Shown here piece by piece: positions 11,627-22,433 of a DNA stretch of 64,000 bases. Made by a program: the position numbers and the translations under genes. This stretch comes from Trichosphaerium sp. ATCC 40318. Its lineage: Eukaryota > Discosea > Flabellinia > Trichosidae. Below the pieces are notes generated by a model. It worked only from the letters and a program-made list of their open reading frames with translations. It did no database searches and was not told where the DNA came from. How positions within the stretch are numbered: position 1 is the first letter of the stretch; each line of letters begins with the position of its first letter. Location of the stretch: contig JALMLS010000322.1 in the NCBI GenBank assembly GCA_038496445.1, forward strand, positions 124,001-188,000. Reading direction: 5' to 3'.

Positions 11627-13179
11627 TTAAATGTCCTTGTATACATCATCTAAGTTAATTGGGTCCTTATTCAATAGTTTTAAAAATACAGCGGCAGCAG
11701 ATATATTAGCCTTGACATCTGCGTTTGCAACGCCATGTACATCCTCTAGAAAAGCTTCTGGGTTTGGTTGCATTTCCATTACAGCCAATTCATAAGCATC
11801 CTAAATAGACAATGAATACAAAACAAGCACTTTTGTAACGAATAAATTACAAGCGTACATCTATTGTAATTTTATCATTCCATAAAGCTAAGGCTGTAAC
11901 TAATGACCGCGCTTCATTTGATACACCCTACATAAAAATTAATTGAGTACAGTGTACGCTAAGGACAAAAAAAAAATATCGAAAGAAAAAGCGTTAAAGT
12001 ACTTACCTCTAAGCCGGATATTGTCCAGTCATCCATACTTCTAATTAACATTTCCATACCCTTGATACTTTGTTCAGCTTGACGAAAGTTTACATTATTG
12101 CCAGTGTCCAAAGGAAGTTTGAATTCATCTGAATGAACGGAGTTAACAATAAAAAAATAATTTGCTGCTAGAAATACCTTCAAACCATTTTTTAATTCCT
12201 GGTAGTCTACTATTCAATGTTTGATAGAATCTTGACTTGGTATCTTGTGGCAGGGTACTACTCTCAAATTAATTAAAAGCATAAATTATTAAATTGACAC
12301 TCGGTATGTTGTGAAGTATTTAACAATATCGTTTAAATGTAAAAAACAAAAACAAACAAGAACGCACCAAATTGAGTCGTATTCAAAATAACTGATCATT
12401 TGATCAATATACATTTGTCTGTTGAGTGCTACAGAATCCATAGCAGTACAAGCCATACCTAACTATATCCAGTGTCAACAGATAATTGAGAAACACATTA
12501 TTTTCATAATTTCGACAAAATAAAATTTGCGAGTTGTCAACGAAATCTAATACTGTTTTACGCTTACCAATGGCATACGGCGTGGTTCTACTTCGCCAAT
12601 TTGGGCTTCCCATTCAGCGGCAATCTGGAGTGTCAATTAGTTGAAGTAAAGCGTTTGAAGGCTACACGCGTACTCCATAAGCTAATTCTTCTGTAGGTAC
12701 AGTGAGTTCTTGCTCTTTTGGTGTAAGGATTGCCCGATTATCGAGTAATACCTGAACTAACGTTTAATTCGCATACAATTAGCTGTGTTCATTACCTCCC
12801 ATCTTTCTTTGCCCTCAATTTTTTTTACATTCGTTTTTGTGAAGAATCTTCTTGTTGTACCATCGCGGTTAACTGTTGTAGCAAGTGAGAATTAATTGTA
12901 GGCTTCAAGTACGCTACCATTTCCAATTTTTGCTATGCGTCTCTTTCCGTCGTCCACGTTGCGTAAATCTTCGAGGTGCTGCTCTAGAACGCTAAATCTG
13001 GCTCTAATATCCTCAGCAGTAGTGTGTTTTTCTTTAGCCTCTGCCCCTTCAGCAACAGGCTCATCTGCGCCACTTTTTACCCTTTGTATTGCTTCTTCTA
13101 GGGATGATACTGTTCTGGTGGATGTTTTTGTGCTAACAGCACGCGTCATACTCCTGGATGCTTTAATAAGGCCAAGCAT
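11627..13179 (-). CDS. ATPAF2: F1-ATPase assembly chaperone ATP12 (ATPAF2)
   Basis: The first exon (13179 to about 12936) has a mitochondrial leader (MLGLIKASRSMTRAVSTKTS) and a charged linker of about 60 residues. A 45-nt GTAGCG...CAACAG intron, containing an in-frame TAA, leads to the ATP12 core: RRFFTKTNVKKIEG, VLLDNRAILTPKEQELTVPTE, ELAYGIAAEWEAQ, CTAMDSVALNRQ, and, after more short introns, LPLDTGNNVNF, SGLEGVSNEARSLVTALAL and DAYELAVMEM. ATP12 binds the F1 alpha subunit in the matrix during ATP synthase assembly. The N-terminal linker is longer than I would expect for the family. The 3' end is at DVYKDI. It is divergent to AP5B1 across about 110 bp, which presumably holds both promoters. 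Confidence 0.85.
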
Positions 13180-13290
13180 TTTTGAGACAAGCGTAATAAG
13201 CCTTCAAACAAAGGTGTAGCGTCGAAAGAAGGGGAAAATGAGTCAATTGTATTCCATTCTGAATTTGGCACTTGGTTTACGCTTCTGACT
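13180..13290. promoter_or_regulatory. Compact divergent promoter region (ATP12 / AP5B1)
   Basis: Only about 110 bp separate the start codons of two oppositely oriented genes, so both core promoters must lie here or overlap the first exons. No motif was recognised. An in-frame-closed ATG at about 13237 is ignored because the frame starting at 13291 carries the AP5B1 sequence. Confidence 0.4.
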
Positions 13291-16200
13291 ATGGAAGTGC
13301 CTGTGTTCGCTGCCAACGCTGAGTTTTTTCAGTTCACGCAAAAATTCAATTCAGCGAGTGCTACAGAACAAGAAAACCTCACAAAACCCAACCTACTAGA
13401 GCAAATATTACAGTCCTTTCGTGTAGACAGAAATGTTAGCTTCAGAATCGCTCTTTTAGTGTTCTTGCAGGAAAATGCCTCAGTACTGCTTGTGGATCCA
13501 CAAAAGTACGCCAAATAGGATCAATGTGGAATTATAGCCTAACTTTTCAGTTGTCACGATTAATCAGTTTTAAGGTTAGAAAGCACTTGCACGCTATTAA
13601 ACAATGTATTAAACAAACCTGATGAATCAGAGACACTAAAATGTCAGGTACATTTTTGACAATCACCAAATACGCTTTATCTGCTCTTATATTACTCTTA
13701 TTGCTTTGGTAAATACCTTTTCAATTTTTTAAACGACACTTAGGTCCTAACTACGCTCACAACGGTCCTCATTCAACAAGAAGTAATCAAAACGCAATCA
13801 CGAGCGTTTGAAACGTACATGGAAGTGTTAATAGACTTCGTTTGCCGCGTAAACGAGCCGCAACAAAGAGAAATGCGTGTATTAGTACGTAACAATAAGT
13901 GTGGCATGTGTTGTAGCCCATTAGAATCATTTTAAACTTGACACTTCATTTGACACGCAAATTTTTCCCATTTTTTTTTTGATGTTTTTTTTTTAGGCTT
14001 GTGAGTGCCTTAAAGAGATTGAATTGGTCTACCCTGGTATCCTTAGTGGTATGTTAGGACATTTATTTAGTTTCGCAAAGAAGGAAAAGAGTCATGCATG
14101 CCAATCTTACGTAACTCTTTTTGCAACGGCTTTACACAATGGTGTGCAGGTAGTGCCTTGTTCCTAGTTATAAGCACTAAATACATTCTCAGATACTCTT
14201 GGAAGCACTTAGTCAAACATCCGGCCAGAGCAAGGTGAGGATTGCTTACTACTTTGTCGTTTCATTCTAATGTTGGATAGTTTCGTCAAGCTAACCAAAT
14301 GTTTGGTTCTGCGTCAAGGTCAAGCTCTTCGTATAGTATGTTTGATACACGCAAGGATATTTCAAAGTTCGAGTTGTTGCCAGGCGTGAATTTCACTCTG
14401 AGGCCATCTGCTATTTCTTATGGTGAGGACAAGATCCAGTTAGTTGAACCAGTGCATACGGTAAGTAATCTCCAATAGTTAAGATATTTCTTACTTTTTT
14501 AAAGGATGTCACTCGTGCCATTCAATTCCTTGTACAAGAACATCCTCAATTAACAGTATGGGGCCAATTGGAGATCACACTTCACCTTTTAGACTTGATA
14601 CAATATACAAACTTGGATAGAAGCATTTTTAGGTAGCGTACAATAACGCTTGGTTTGAAGTTGTAGTTAATTATTTTTTTTCTCTAGACACTTGAGACTT
14701 ATGGGAACATTTATACCGTTACATCTTCACACTAACTTGATGATAAAAACATTGTTTCCAGCTATTTTTAATAGAGAAGATGAAGTAAATATACTTGAGC
14801 AAGCATTGGTGTTCTTAAATTCAACAACTCTGTGCGTACTTGTAAAAAAACTACATGGAGGATTTCGTACTAATTTTTTGGGATTCAGGCCGTTTGAACA
14901 ACGTGCTATGAGTGCATCATGGATATCTAGTTTTCCATTTGTTGATGAAAATACAGCTTCTCCTGATTTGTTGGCTCATATACAAGATATTTTGCCAACA
15001 CCTTTTGACAGTATTCACCTCAAAGAAGCGCGACTGTATCCTAACAATTTTTTTCTTTTTCCAAAAGAACTTTTTTAGTTCTTTTTCTTTGACTCTTTAA
15101 AGACATATTATACCAAACTGTTTTGCTACAATACCGCCTTCAACAAAAATGGTTAAGATATTTGATGTCTTTGAGTTTACAAACTATGACTCAAAGAGTT
15201 ATCACGTCAGCGCAGTTTTCGGTCTATTGAAAGATTTTCTCATAAAATTCCCGTCTCTTTTTGAAAGATTGTTTGGGTAAGTCATAAGCGCAGTCTTTGG
15301 TTACTGTGTTAAAATTAGCTCTTATGTTTAGATTCCTACGAGATACGGTCCTTAGCTACCCGAGATTCAGCACGAACTTGATAAGCTTATTAGATGACCT
15401 TCCAGAAGGTCTAAAATATCAAGTCATTCTAAAGTTCAGTGATATTCTATCAAACCTCGATCCGGAGCAATTCGTAGACTATCTAGAAGTCCTCAATATT
15501 GTCATTACAAATAAATCTATTACACCAATGGTAAGCCAAAGGAAATACAAAACAAAGAATATTCATCTCTAACAAAGAAACTCTTAGAGGTTAATCAAAG
15601 CGTTACTTCGATTTTTAAGGTGCACTGAAACTTGCAATATTGGTAATTGGCCTACTGGTAATGTTCTATTGGCTATTTGTCGTAATATACTTATTGTTCA
15701 TGATTTGAATATGGTATTTAAAGGACTTGCTGATGTCCTCATGTTCATAAGTTTGTATTTTGCGGACGTTGGTACGTGGTGTTTGATTAGCAAAATCTCC
15801 ATGTTTTTTTGAACTTTGACTTATAACTGGTTTAGATATTCGCGATAGAGCACATTTTTATTACCAGTTATTAACACATATACCACCAAACAAGATTCGT
15901 AGTATTGTGAAGCCAAGTGATCAAACGTTTTCTGATGAAGAAACAGGTTACCTATTCATTATTTCAAAGCAAAATCTAATTCATTATTTAGCATCCATGG
16001 TCCCAGTATCAAAACCTGTTTCTCGTTCTAGCAGATCATCATTAGCTACAAGATCGTTTGTCACGCTAACAAGAACAATAAAAGACATTAAATCTCAAGG
16101 TACTGTGCACTCGGTTGTTCTTTGAACACAACTTTATTATTAACTAACAATAATAATGTTTTATTTATAGTAGCCTCTGAAAGCACTTCACAAGAACCTA

Positions 16201-17216
16201 ATGAAAATGGTCATGTTGATATCACAGATAGTCTTATACTTAAGGATTATTACGCATTTATTGCAACCCAGAACCCAAGTATTTCATTATCGTTTCTATT
16301 ACATTACAAGAGTCATCGTATTTTAAGAAATTCAGGGTTTCCTAAAAAGATTTTTGCTGTTGTTTTGAGTTTCTCAGAGTCTCCAATATGTGAAGATATT
16401 AAACGTGTACATATACCTTACCTAGTACAGAGTGAACCCGATCAAGAAGGTACGCATAGAATAAAAAGGTGAAGAGGGTGAGCTTAGATGTAATGTTTTT
16501 TTTCTAGATTTTACAGCTGAGAAGTTTCCGTTTGTTTACAAAGTTGATATACCCATCTCATTCTTGGTTCCTCTTCCAACAACATTTGATGTAACAATGC
16601 AATATAATGGCGATGGTCTTTGTAAGCATAAACACTACTATCGTTAAAACTGACCTTCGGATTTAGGTTCAGAAACAAAGCTATCACCATTGGTTGTATC
16701 TCTTCAAGATTTGTTCCTTCCTGTTAATACATCTCCTCACATACGACCTAAACAACGATTTGAATACATGAATCAACTTTTTGATAAACTATGGGGCGAT
16801 ATAGCTACAGCTAGTGAAGTTCGAAGTGCTCCTGATAAGCCGTAAGTGCTCACAATTTTTCGATATTTTTTTGTTCTAACTTTTTTTGTTCAAGGCCAAT
16901 GCAAGTGCTTTCAGTGAAGTATGTTGAAGTAAAAGCAGAAGTTGTCACATCTTGTTTATTGTCAAATTTTGGTGACTTCCTTGTTGAGCCATTGGAAGAT
17001 GTCAAAAAGGCTCTAGAGGAGAAAAAAGATGCGAAACAAGAAGATGCAAAAGTACCAGTCAAAGTTTTAATATGCTTGCCTAGACGCTTTCATTTGCTCC
17101 TTAAATGCTATGTAAGCGAGAAAGGCATACTAACAGAGATTGCCACAGATTATTGGCGTATTTTAGCTTACATAGATGCCCTGTTGGATGACTTGTACAA
17201 TAAAACCCCAAAATAG
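13291..17216 (+). CDS. AP5B1: AP-5 adaptor complex subunit beta-1
   Basis: A long multi-exon gene; first exons are 13291-13505, 13575-13647, 13744-13884 and one from 13997, then about ten more with short GT-AG introns. The N-terminal helical part contains the motif ACECLKEIE followed by YPGILSGMLGHL, which matches the conserved ACECLRELE...PGLL region of animal AP5B1, within a helical-repeat trunk. The C-terminal half is beta-rich and ends YWRILAYIDALLDDLYNK. AP-5 is a non-clathrin adaptor acting with SPG11/SPG15 at late endosomes and lysosomes, and it has been lost from many eukaryotes. No frame break was found in the exons I checked; some middle exon borders are approximate. The stop is TAG at 17214. 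Confidence 0.8.
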
Positions 17217-17295
17217 AAAAGAGTTTAATTGCGGCCACTTTATTTAAGCTTTGTATGCAGTTAGTTTTGTACTACAAGCAAACTTTAGTATACAA

Positions 17296-17428
17296 TGTAA
17301 GAGATGTTGTAACGCTTGTGTAAATAGTTAACGCTGTTTATTACATGAACGTGTTACAATGTCTCAAATAAGTCACTCAAAGTCTATTCTCGTTAACTAT
17401 TTACACAAGCACTACAACATCTCTTACA
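17296..17428. repeat. 38-bp near-perfect inverted repeat (long hairpin)
   Basis: Arms at 17296-17333 and 17391-17428 are reverse complements over 38 bp with two adjacent mismatches (AC opposite GT), separated by a 57-nt loop. The arm begins TGTAAGAGATGTTG and ends AAATAGTTAACG. It lies between the 3' end of AP5B1 and the start of the Nudix-like gene, outside any open frame. It could be a foldback element or the precursor of a hairpin RNA. Confidence 0.75.
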
Positions 17429-17474
17429 CCTTCTAACAGTTACAAGGTATAATTTTGCCAATTAGCCTGTAGAA

Positions 17475-18614
17475 ATGGAAAAAAGTGTAGGAAAGGTGTT
17501 TACGCCTACAAGAGGCGAAAAACTGAAGTCATCGAATTGTAAGACATCTACAAACGAATTGTTATTAAATTTCGCGCAAACTGCGGCATTCTGTTGCTGA
17601 TACCTTTCAAGTTACCGCAGGAGGTGTTTTACAATCATGTACTGACCCAATAACGAACGAAGAGTATTTTCTATTTGGGGTTACATCTAAACGGACTTTG
17701 TGCCATTTTCACGGTACGTCAGAGAATCATTAATGGCCTATATGGCTAATACTCCTTGTAGGGTTCAATGACGATCGTAAACGAAACAGACTGGACTACT
17801 TTACAGCAGGTACCACCTCTTTTTTCGGCATTTTGACATTTTGACATTTTGACATTTGTCTTCATTGTAGTTCGCACCACTGTGTGTAATGAGTTTGCGG
17901 AAGAGTCTTTAGAGGTAGCAGGAAGCAAAGAACAGATTAAGTATGTATTAGAGAATCAAGGGTTATCATTAAAGGAGCAGTATTGTGTTGACATCTTCGA
18001 TACGCCTAAGCACATTGCTTGTTTTTGGGTTAGTACAAGCGCACTTTTTTCTTATGGTCCTGACGCAATAGTTCTACCTAGGCTCAATGGGTAAGCTAGG
18101 GAGACAATCAATTGTAAAGAGATTCTCAAAGCTTCGTTCTCACCCATTGTACGCTGTAGTTTATTCAATTGTCAATTACATACTTATATGTCAACAAAAA
18201 GATTAAGACCTTGTGAGCGTGAAGTTGGAAGTTTGGTATGGGTAAAAGGTACCTTGGTAGTGTACTTAATAGACTTATAAATTACTTATTTTATTTAGGA
18301 AAAGACTTGGCTGTAGAGAGTGAAAAACGTGGGGAAAAGAATTTATGTGTCCCTGTGGAAGTGTACAATACAAATCAAAAATCTCCAACAATAATGAAGT
18401 TCAGGTTGGTTGAGTTTTTTCACTTTGCAAATTGTAGTTTCTATTTTCTCACAATATTCTTTTTTTTATAAATAGATCTTGGCTTGTTGGTTGGTTTCAG
18501 CCTATATTTCAACACAGTGATGAAAGAGAGGATGGTACTGGCGCTGGATTATTTTATGATGTGTGTATGGGAAACTATGAATGTCATCCGTTGAAGGCAA
18601 TGACTCTACTTTGA
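17475..18614 (+). CDS. Putative Nudix-type hydrolase
   Basis: The ATG at 17475 begins a chain of seven or more short exons joined in one frame. The segment FTAGGVLQSCTDPITNEEYF, then RLDYFTAV, then RTTVCNEFAEESLEV resembles a Nudix fold with the catalytic helix (consensus REUxEExGU; here NEFAEESLEV). Nudix enzymes cleave nucleoside diphosphates linked to another moiety; the substrate cannot be told. The C-terminal part (GSLVWVKGKDLAVESE, WLVGWFQPIF) is not recognised. Arg of the Nudix box is replaced by Asn, so activity is uncertain. One intron contains three tandem copies of a 10-bp TTTTGACATT-type unit (about 17827-17856). Confidence 0.5.
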
Positions 18615-18817
18615 CAACATAGAAAACTAAACAGGAGAACTGCGCCCAAGAGTACCCAAAACAACCTTGTATTTCTACCTTCAATTAAAATGAAAAAAAG
18701 TATGGTAAAGTACTGCGTTTAATGCACCAATCATGCATCCCTGACAGGTCTTCTGCAAATATACACAAAACCCTCATACACTGGACACAGCTGATAGAAA
18801 TTTTTGTACATCCGAAA

Positions 18818-18905
18818 GGTCGTATTGCTCAGCTGGTTAGAGCGCCGTGCTAACAACACAGGACACTGGTTCCATCATTCCTTTGTATGGTCAAAACATT
18901 TTCGA
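18818..18905 (+). ncRNA. tRNA-Ile-like element 1 (AAC anticodon)
   Basis: The 5' half matches a tRNA: acceptor GGTCGTA, D-arm GCTCAGCTGGTTAGAGC (good A box), anticodon stem CCGTG and loop CTAACAA. The backbone resembles eukaryotic tRNA-Ile(AAU), but the anticodon reads AAC. The 3' acceptor strand TATGGTC pairs with GGTCGTA if wobbles are allowed. The T-arm (GGTTCCATCATTCC) has extra bases compared with a normal TTCGANNCC. A TTTT run, a possible Pol III terminator, follows. Either a decayed tRNA gene or a tRNA-derived RNA. Confidence 0.55.
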
Positions 18906-18913
18906 AACCGAAA

Positions 18914-19000
18914 GGTCGTATTGCTCAGCTGGTTAGAGCGCTGTGCTAACAACACGGGCACACGGGCACCATCCCCCTTTATGTGACCATAACACTTTTC
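18914..19000 (+). ncRNA. tRNA-Ile-like element 2 (AAC anticodon)
   Basis: Same 5' half as element 1. Acceptor GGTCGTA pairs with TGTGACC (7/7 with wobbles), and the anticodon stem CTGTG/CACGG pairs fully. The T-arm is GGG-CACCATC-CCC, without the TTC loop motif and with about three extra bases. ATAACACTTTT follows. Confidence 0.5.
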
Positions 19001-19047
19001 TACAGGCCTATCGAGGTTTCAAAAAAAATCTTATGTGAAATACTGAA

Positions 19048-19133
19048 AGGTCGTATTGCTCAGCTGGTTAGAGTGCCGTGCTAATAAACAGGGAATATGG
19101 GTACCTTTCTCTTTTGTATGGCATAACACTTTT
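19048..19133 (+). ncRNA. tRNA-Ile-like element 3 (AAT anticodon)
   Basis: Same GGTCGTATTGCTCAGCTGG start, with anticodon loop CTAATAA (AAU, isoleucine). The anticodon stem is weakened (CCGTG/AACAG). The 3' acceptor strand is imperfect. GCATAACACTTTTAG follows, as after element 2. Confidence 0.45.
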
Positions 19134-19208
19134 AGAAAAAACCCTAAACGAGGTATGCTGCAATACTATCACGATGTTGGTCTTCAAAAATTTTGTTGCA
19201 CAATACTG

Positions 19209-19310
19209 AAAGGTCGTGTTGCTCAGCTGGTTGGAGCATCGTGCTAACTACACGGGACCTCGGGTTCCATGATTCCCTATGCTTATTATGGAAAATGTTT
19301 TTTTTTTTTG
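19209..19310 (+). ncRNA. tRNA-Ile-like element 4 (AAC anticodon)
   Basis: GGTCGTGTTGCTCAGCTGG start, anticodon loop CTAACTA, and the best-preserved B-box-like T-arm (CGGGTTCCATGATTCCC, close to CGGGTTCGATTCCCG with two extra bases). The acceptor 3' strand is not recognisable. A run of ten T follows at about 19300. Confidence 0.45.
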
Positions 19311-19357
19311 ATGTACTAGCGCAGTCAAGTGTTGTCACAAAAATTGGTAGCGCACTA

Positions 19358-20888
19358 ATGGTACAGCACATCTTAGTTTTGCTTTGCGTGATAACGTTCG
19401 TTCACGCTACAAAGCTATGCAGTTTCAGTGGCAGTATGGACATACACGAGGTACCTTTCCAATTAATGCTGGACATCGAAAATCGCTAGTATACCACGTG
19501 TTTTGTAACGTTTTTCAACCGTATTACTTCGTGGTTAATTGTTTAACAAGGCAGTTGAAGAGTGGTCACAGAAAAACGTTCATTATTACGTAACGTATAC
19601 AAACTGGGTTCCAGGATACACTCAAACGTATTTCAACCAATTAAAAACTATCTGGGAAAATCATGGTGAAGTACGTTTCACGTGACACAAATTAATCTGC
19701 TTTTCTTTACACTTTTTTTTGTTCTCCTCCTCAACCTTTTTTAATTATTCTTGGTCTCGTTCTGTTGTGTAGTTGACAGAATCGCTAGGCGCCCTTTGTT
19801 AGTTGGCAACCGATCATAGGATGGGATGATAGTAAATGTCCTAAAAACGTTGATGCATTAATTGCCAACGGACATTACGACGATTATATTAACGAGTGGG
19901 TATCAAGCTGGAGCTCTTTCCTAAAAGTGCTGTATACTCATCAATAGTTCTTATATTGATTTTATAACAAGGGAGACGATGGTGAGTGGGATACAGCGGA
20001 TGACAGATGGGCAGTAATGCGTATCGGACATGAAATGAACGGAAACTGGTAACTTTTTTTGTTGTGAAAGCCATGTTCGAATAGAGCTTCTGTTGACGCG
20101 ATGGTGTAGGTACCCATACTCCCCGACTTATCCAGGAGCTAATCAAACAGTTGAAGACTATAAGAATATGTGGATACGTGTCAAGAAGATGTTTAATAGC
20201 GGAGGTAGTCAAGCAAAAAAGAGTTGTCAACACTTAAGCCTAAATTCTCTCTGTAGGTGTTGGCGGCAATAGACTCCCGTTTGTGTTTTGTCCGAATTTC
20301 AAAGACAGTGATAGCCCCAAAATGGAAGAGTTTTGGCCAGGTTGGTTTTTGAACAAAGAAGAACATTAATTTCGTGTGTAGGTGCTGAATTTGTTGACTG
20401 GCTTTGTGTTGACGGGTACAACTGGGGTACTGTAGAGTCCTGGTCTTCCTGGATGGAACCTAAAGATGTATTCCAAGATATGATCTCACGCCTAAGACAA
20501 CTAGGTGGAGCAGGAAAGGTAGTAACTGTGTTTAAGGTTTTTATGTGTCACACAACAACTAAATAACTCTTTTATTTAAAGTACTTGGCAATTGGAGAGT
20601 ATGGTACAGTCAAAGAAGGAGGTGATAAAAATAAATGGATAGAAGATGCAGTGGACTATTTTGTAGAACAAAACGCAACTGTTGCTTGTTATTTTAACTT
20701 TGATATGCTACCAACTGATTGGTAATCTTTTTTTTTTGATTTTTTTTGTGCTTGTTTTTTAATGTTGACATGTTTTTTTCAGGGGTATGTTCGGTGGTAA
20801 GTTTGGTGATAGTACGTTTTTATTTAATGGTACAGCATATAATGTATGGAGCGGATACAAAACAGCTATTCAGAAGCTTGAAAGCTAA
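19358..20888 (+). CDS. Secreted GH26-family beta-mannanase-like glycoside hydrolase
   Basis: The ATG at 19358 gives a clear signal peptide (MVQHILVLLCVITFVHA). Several short introns follow. The catalytic domain reads VEEWSQKNVHYYVTYTNWVPG, APFVSWQPIIGWDD, RIGHEMNGNWYPYS (acid/base Glu in HEMNG), FVFCPNF, FVDWLCVDGYNWG, YLAIGEYGT (nucleophile Glu) and VACYFNFDMLPTDWGMFGG, in the order expected for a GH26 (beta/alpha)8 barrel. GH26 enzymes cleave beta-mannan or related beta-1,3/1,4 glucans. It probably acts outside the cell or in the food vacuole. Substrate is inferred from family only. Confidence 0.85.
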
Positions 20889-20924
20889 TAAACGATTGAA
20901 AGTTAATTATTAGATTGACTATCT

Positions 20925-21875
20925 TTACAATCTTTCATACCATTGTTCACTACGTTTGCAACCATCAACCCATATTGACTTCTCTCTAATTTCACCATTA
21001 TCATACCATTCTTTGCTCTCGCCATGTTGTTTACCATCAACCCATACACTTTGTAATAAAAGTTGTCCATCTTCGTACCATCTTTTGCATTCACCATGCT
21101 GTTTATCATCAACCCAGAACATCTGGCACTTTAGTTGTCCATTATTATGCCATTCTTTACTTTCACCCTGTAATTTATCATCAATCCGTGTGGTTTGGTA
21201 TTTCAGTTGCCATTCTTTACCTGTACCATGGTGTTTATCATCAACAAAAACCATTTGCCTCTGTAGTTGGCCGTTATCATGCCATGCTTTGAATTCACCA
21301 CATTTTTTGCCATCAACAAAAGAGGTTTGGCATTGTAATTGACCATTATTGTACCATTCTTTGGCCTCACCATGTAGTTTGCCCTCAACCCATATGGCTT
21401 GCTGCTTTAGTTGGCCATTTTCATGCCATTTTTTGGATTTACCATGTTGTTTACCATCCCACATATGCTGGTACTTTTGTTGGCCATTTTCATACCATCC
21501 TTTACTTTGGCCTTGTGGTTTACCATTAATCCGCACAGCCAAGTATGCTAGTTGTCCATTATTGTACCAGCATTTGGATTCGCCATGTAGTTTACCATCA
21601 ACCCATGTGGCTTGGTGGTGTAGTTGTCCATCTTTGTGCCATTCTTTGCACTCACCATGCCGCTTACCCTCAAACCATAAGGATTGCTCCTTTAGTTGTC
21701 CACTTTTATACCATTTCATCCACATTCCTTTTACTCGCAATGTTTCATCAAAATGTGTATTAACTGCAGCTCTCTTTGATAGAGTATGAAATTTTGTGAA
21801 TGTTTCCATATTGAAACTACAAATGTAGGTTTGAAGTTCATAAGGAATATCCAGTAAAGTCAAAGAAGAACCCAA
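20925..21875 (-). CDS. F-box-like/MORN_2 repeat protein, copy 2
   Basis: One continuous frame: an F-box-like head (LTLLDIPYELQTYICSF...FHTLSKRAAVNTHF) joined directly to about 11 MORN_2/YwqK-type units (WYNNGQLxxQ...WVDGKQHGE). It is a close paralogue of 7704-8972, but without its intron. The 5' end is not settled: in-frame codons extend upstream to about 21915, homologous to copy 1, but no ATG is present, so a further upstream exon is likely. One unit is shortened (HMWDGKQ) and one contracted (GTGKEWQLKY). Partner or substrate unknown. Confidence 0.7.
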   Translation of the reverse strand: MGSSLTLLDIPYELQTYICSFNMETFTKFHTLSKRAAVNTHFDETLRVKGMWMKWYKSGQLKEQSLWFEGKRHGECKEWHKDGQLHHQATWVDGKLHGESKCWYNNGQLAYLAVRINGKPQGQSKGWYENGQQKYQHMWDGKQHGKSKKWHENGQLKQQAIWVEGKLHGEAKEWYNNGQLQCQTSFVDGKKCGEFKAWHDNGQLQRQMVFVDDKHHGTGKEWQLKYQTTRIDDKLQGESKEWHNNGQLKCQMFWVDDKQHGECKRWYEDGQLLLQSVWVDGKQHGESKEWYDNGEIREKSIWVDGCKRSEQWYERL

Positions 21876-22433
21876 TGTGCTGTATTTTTTCTTGTGGTCG
21901 GTAACAACAGACTTTACAAAAAAACGATGTCAGGACACTGAAAAACACGTGAGAGAACAAAAAAAAAAAGGTTTTGGTGTCACGTGATTAATGCGCTAAC
22001 AATTTTGTTTTGTTTAGAGTGCTTGTGTAGGTTTTTTGAAGTAATTCCGTCAAAGCTTATCGGTATTTTTGCTGCGCTTTGCCCTATGCTCAGAAAATAA
22101 ACGGCAAAACGAAAGGAAGCCTTTGTTGTTTGTGTAGAGAGAGCTTTGGTTTAAACCACGTGGTTTTGGCGTACCATACTGTAATTACTAACTGATGGTA
22201 TAAATGTGTTTATTAATACGGGGGCTTGCTACCACCTGCAAAACTTGGGGTTCCAAGACTTTTTTGTTGACTGAGTCGCAAACACCAAATTCGAATAAAA
22301 TCTAACGTACATTAGAATGATAAACTTGATGGTTGTTCTCCGACACATAGTGAATACTTACCAATATGGACTTTTGATGCTTGGCTTGCATGTGAACCTA
22401 CGAGAGATTAAGTGTTGTCTTTTTTGGAACATA
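21876..22433. other. Intergenic region
   Basis: No coding signal. CACGTG palindromes lie at about 21945, 21982 and 22161. Part of it is presumably the promoter and missing first exon of the leftward F-box/MORN_2 gene. Confidence 0.3.

Noticed and set aside
12892-13179. Separate 95-codon mitochondrial protein ending at TAA 12892
   Set aside because: A 45-nt GTAGCG...CAACAG intron removes the stop and joins the leader in frame to the ATP12 core, which otherwise lacks a start.
18818-19310. Functional tRNA-Val(AAC) genes
   Set aside because: The anticodon is AAC, but the arms resemble tRNA-Ile, the T-arm is oversized and the 3' halves diverge; normal tRNA function is doubtful, so they are called tRNA-like.
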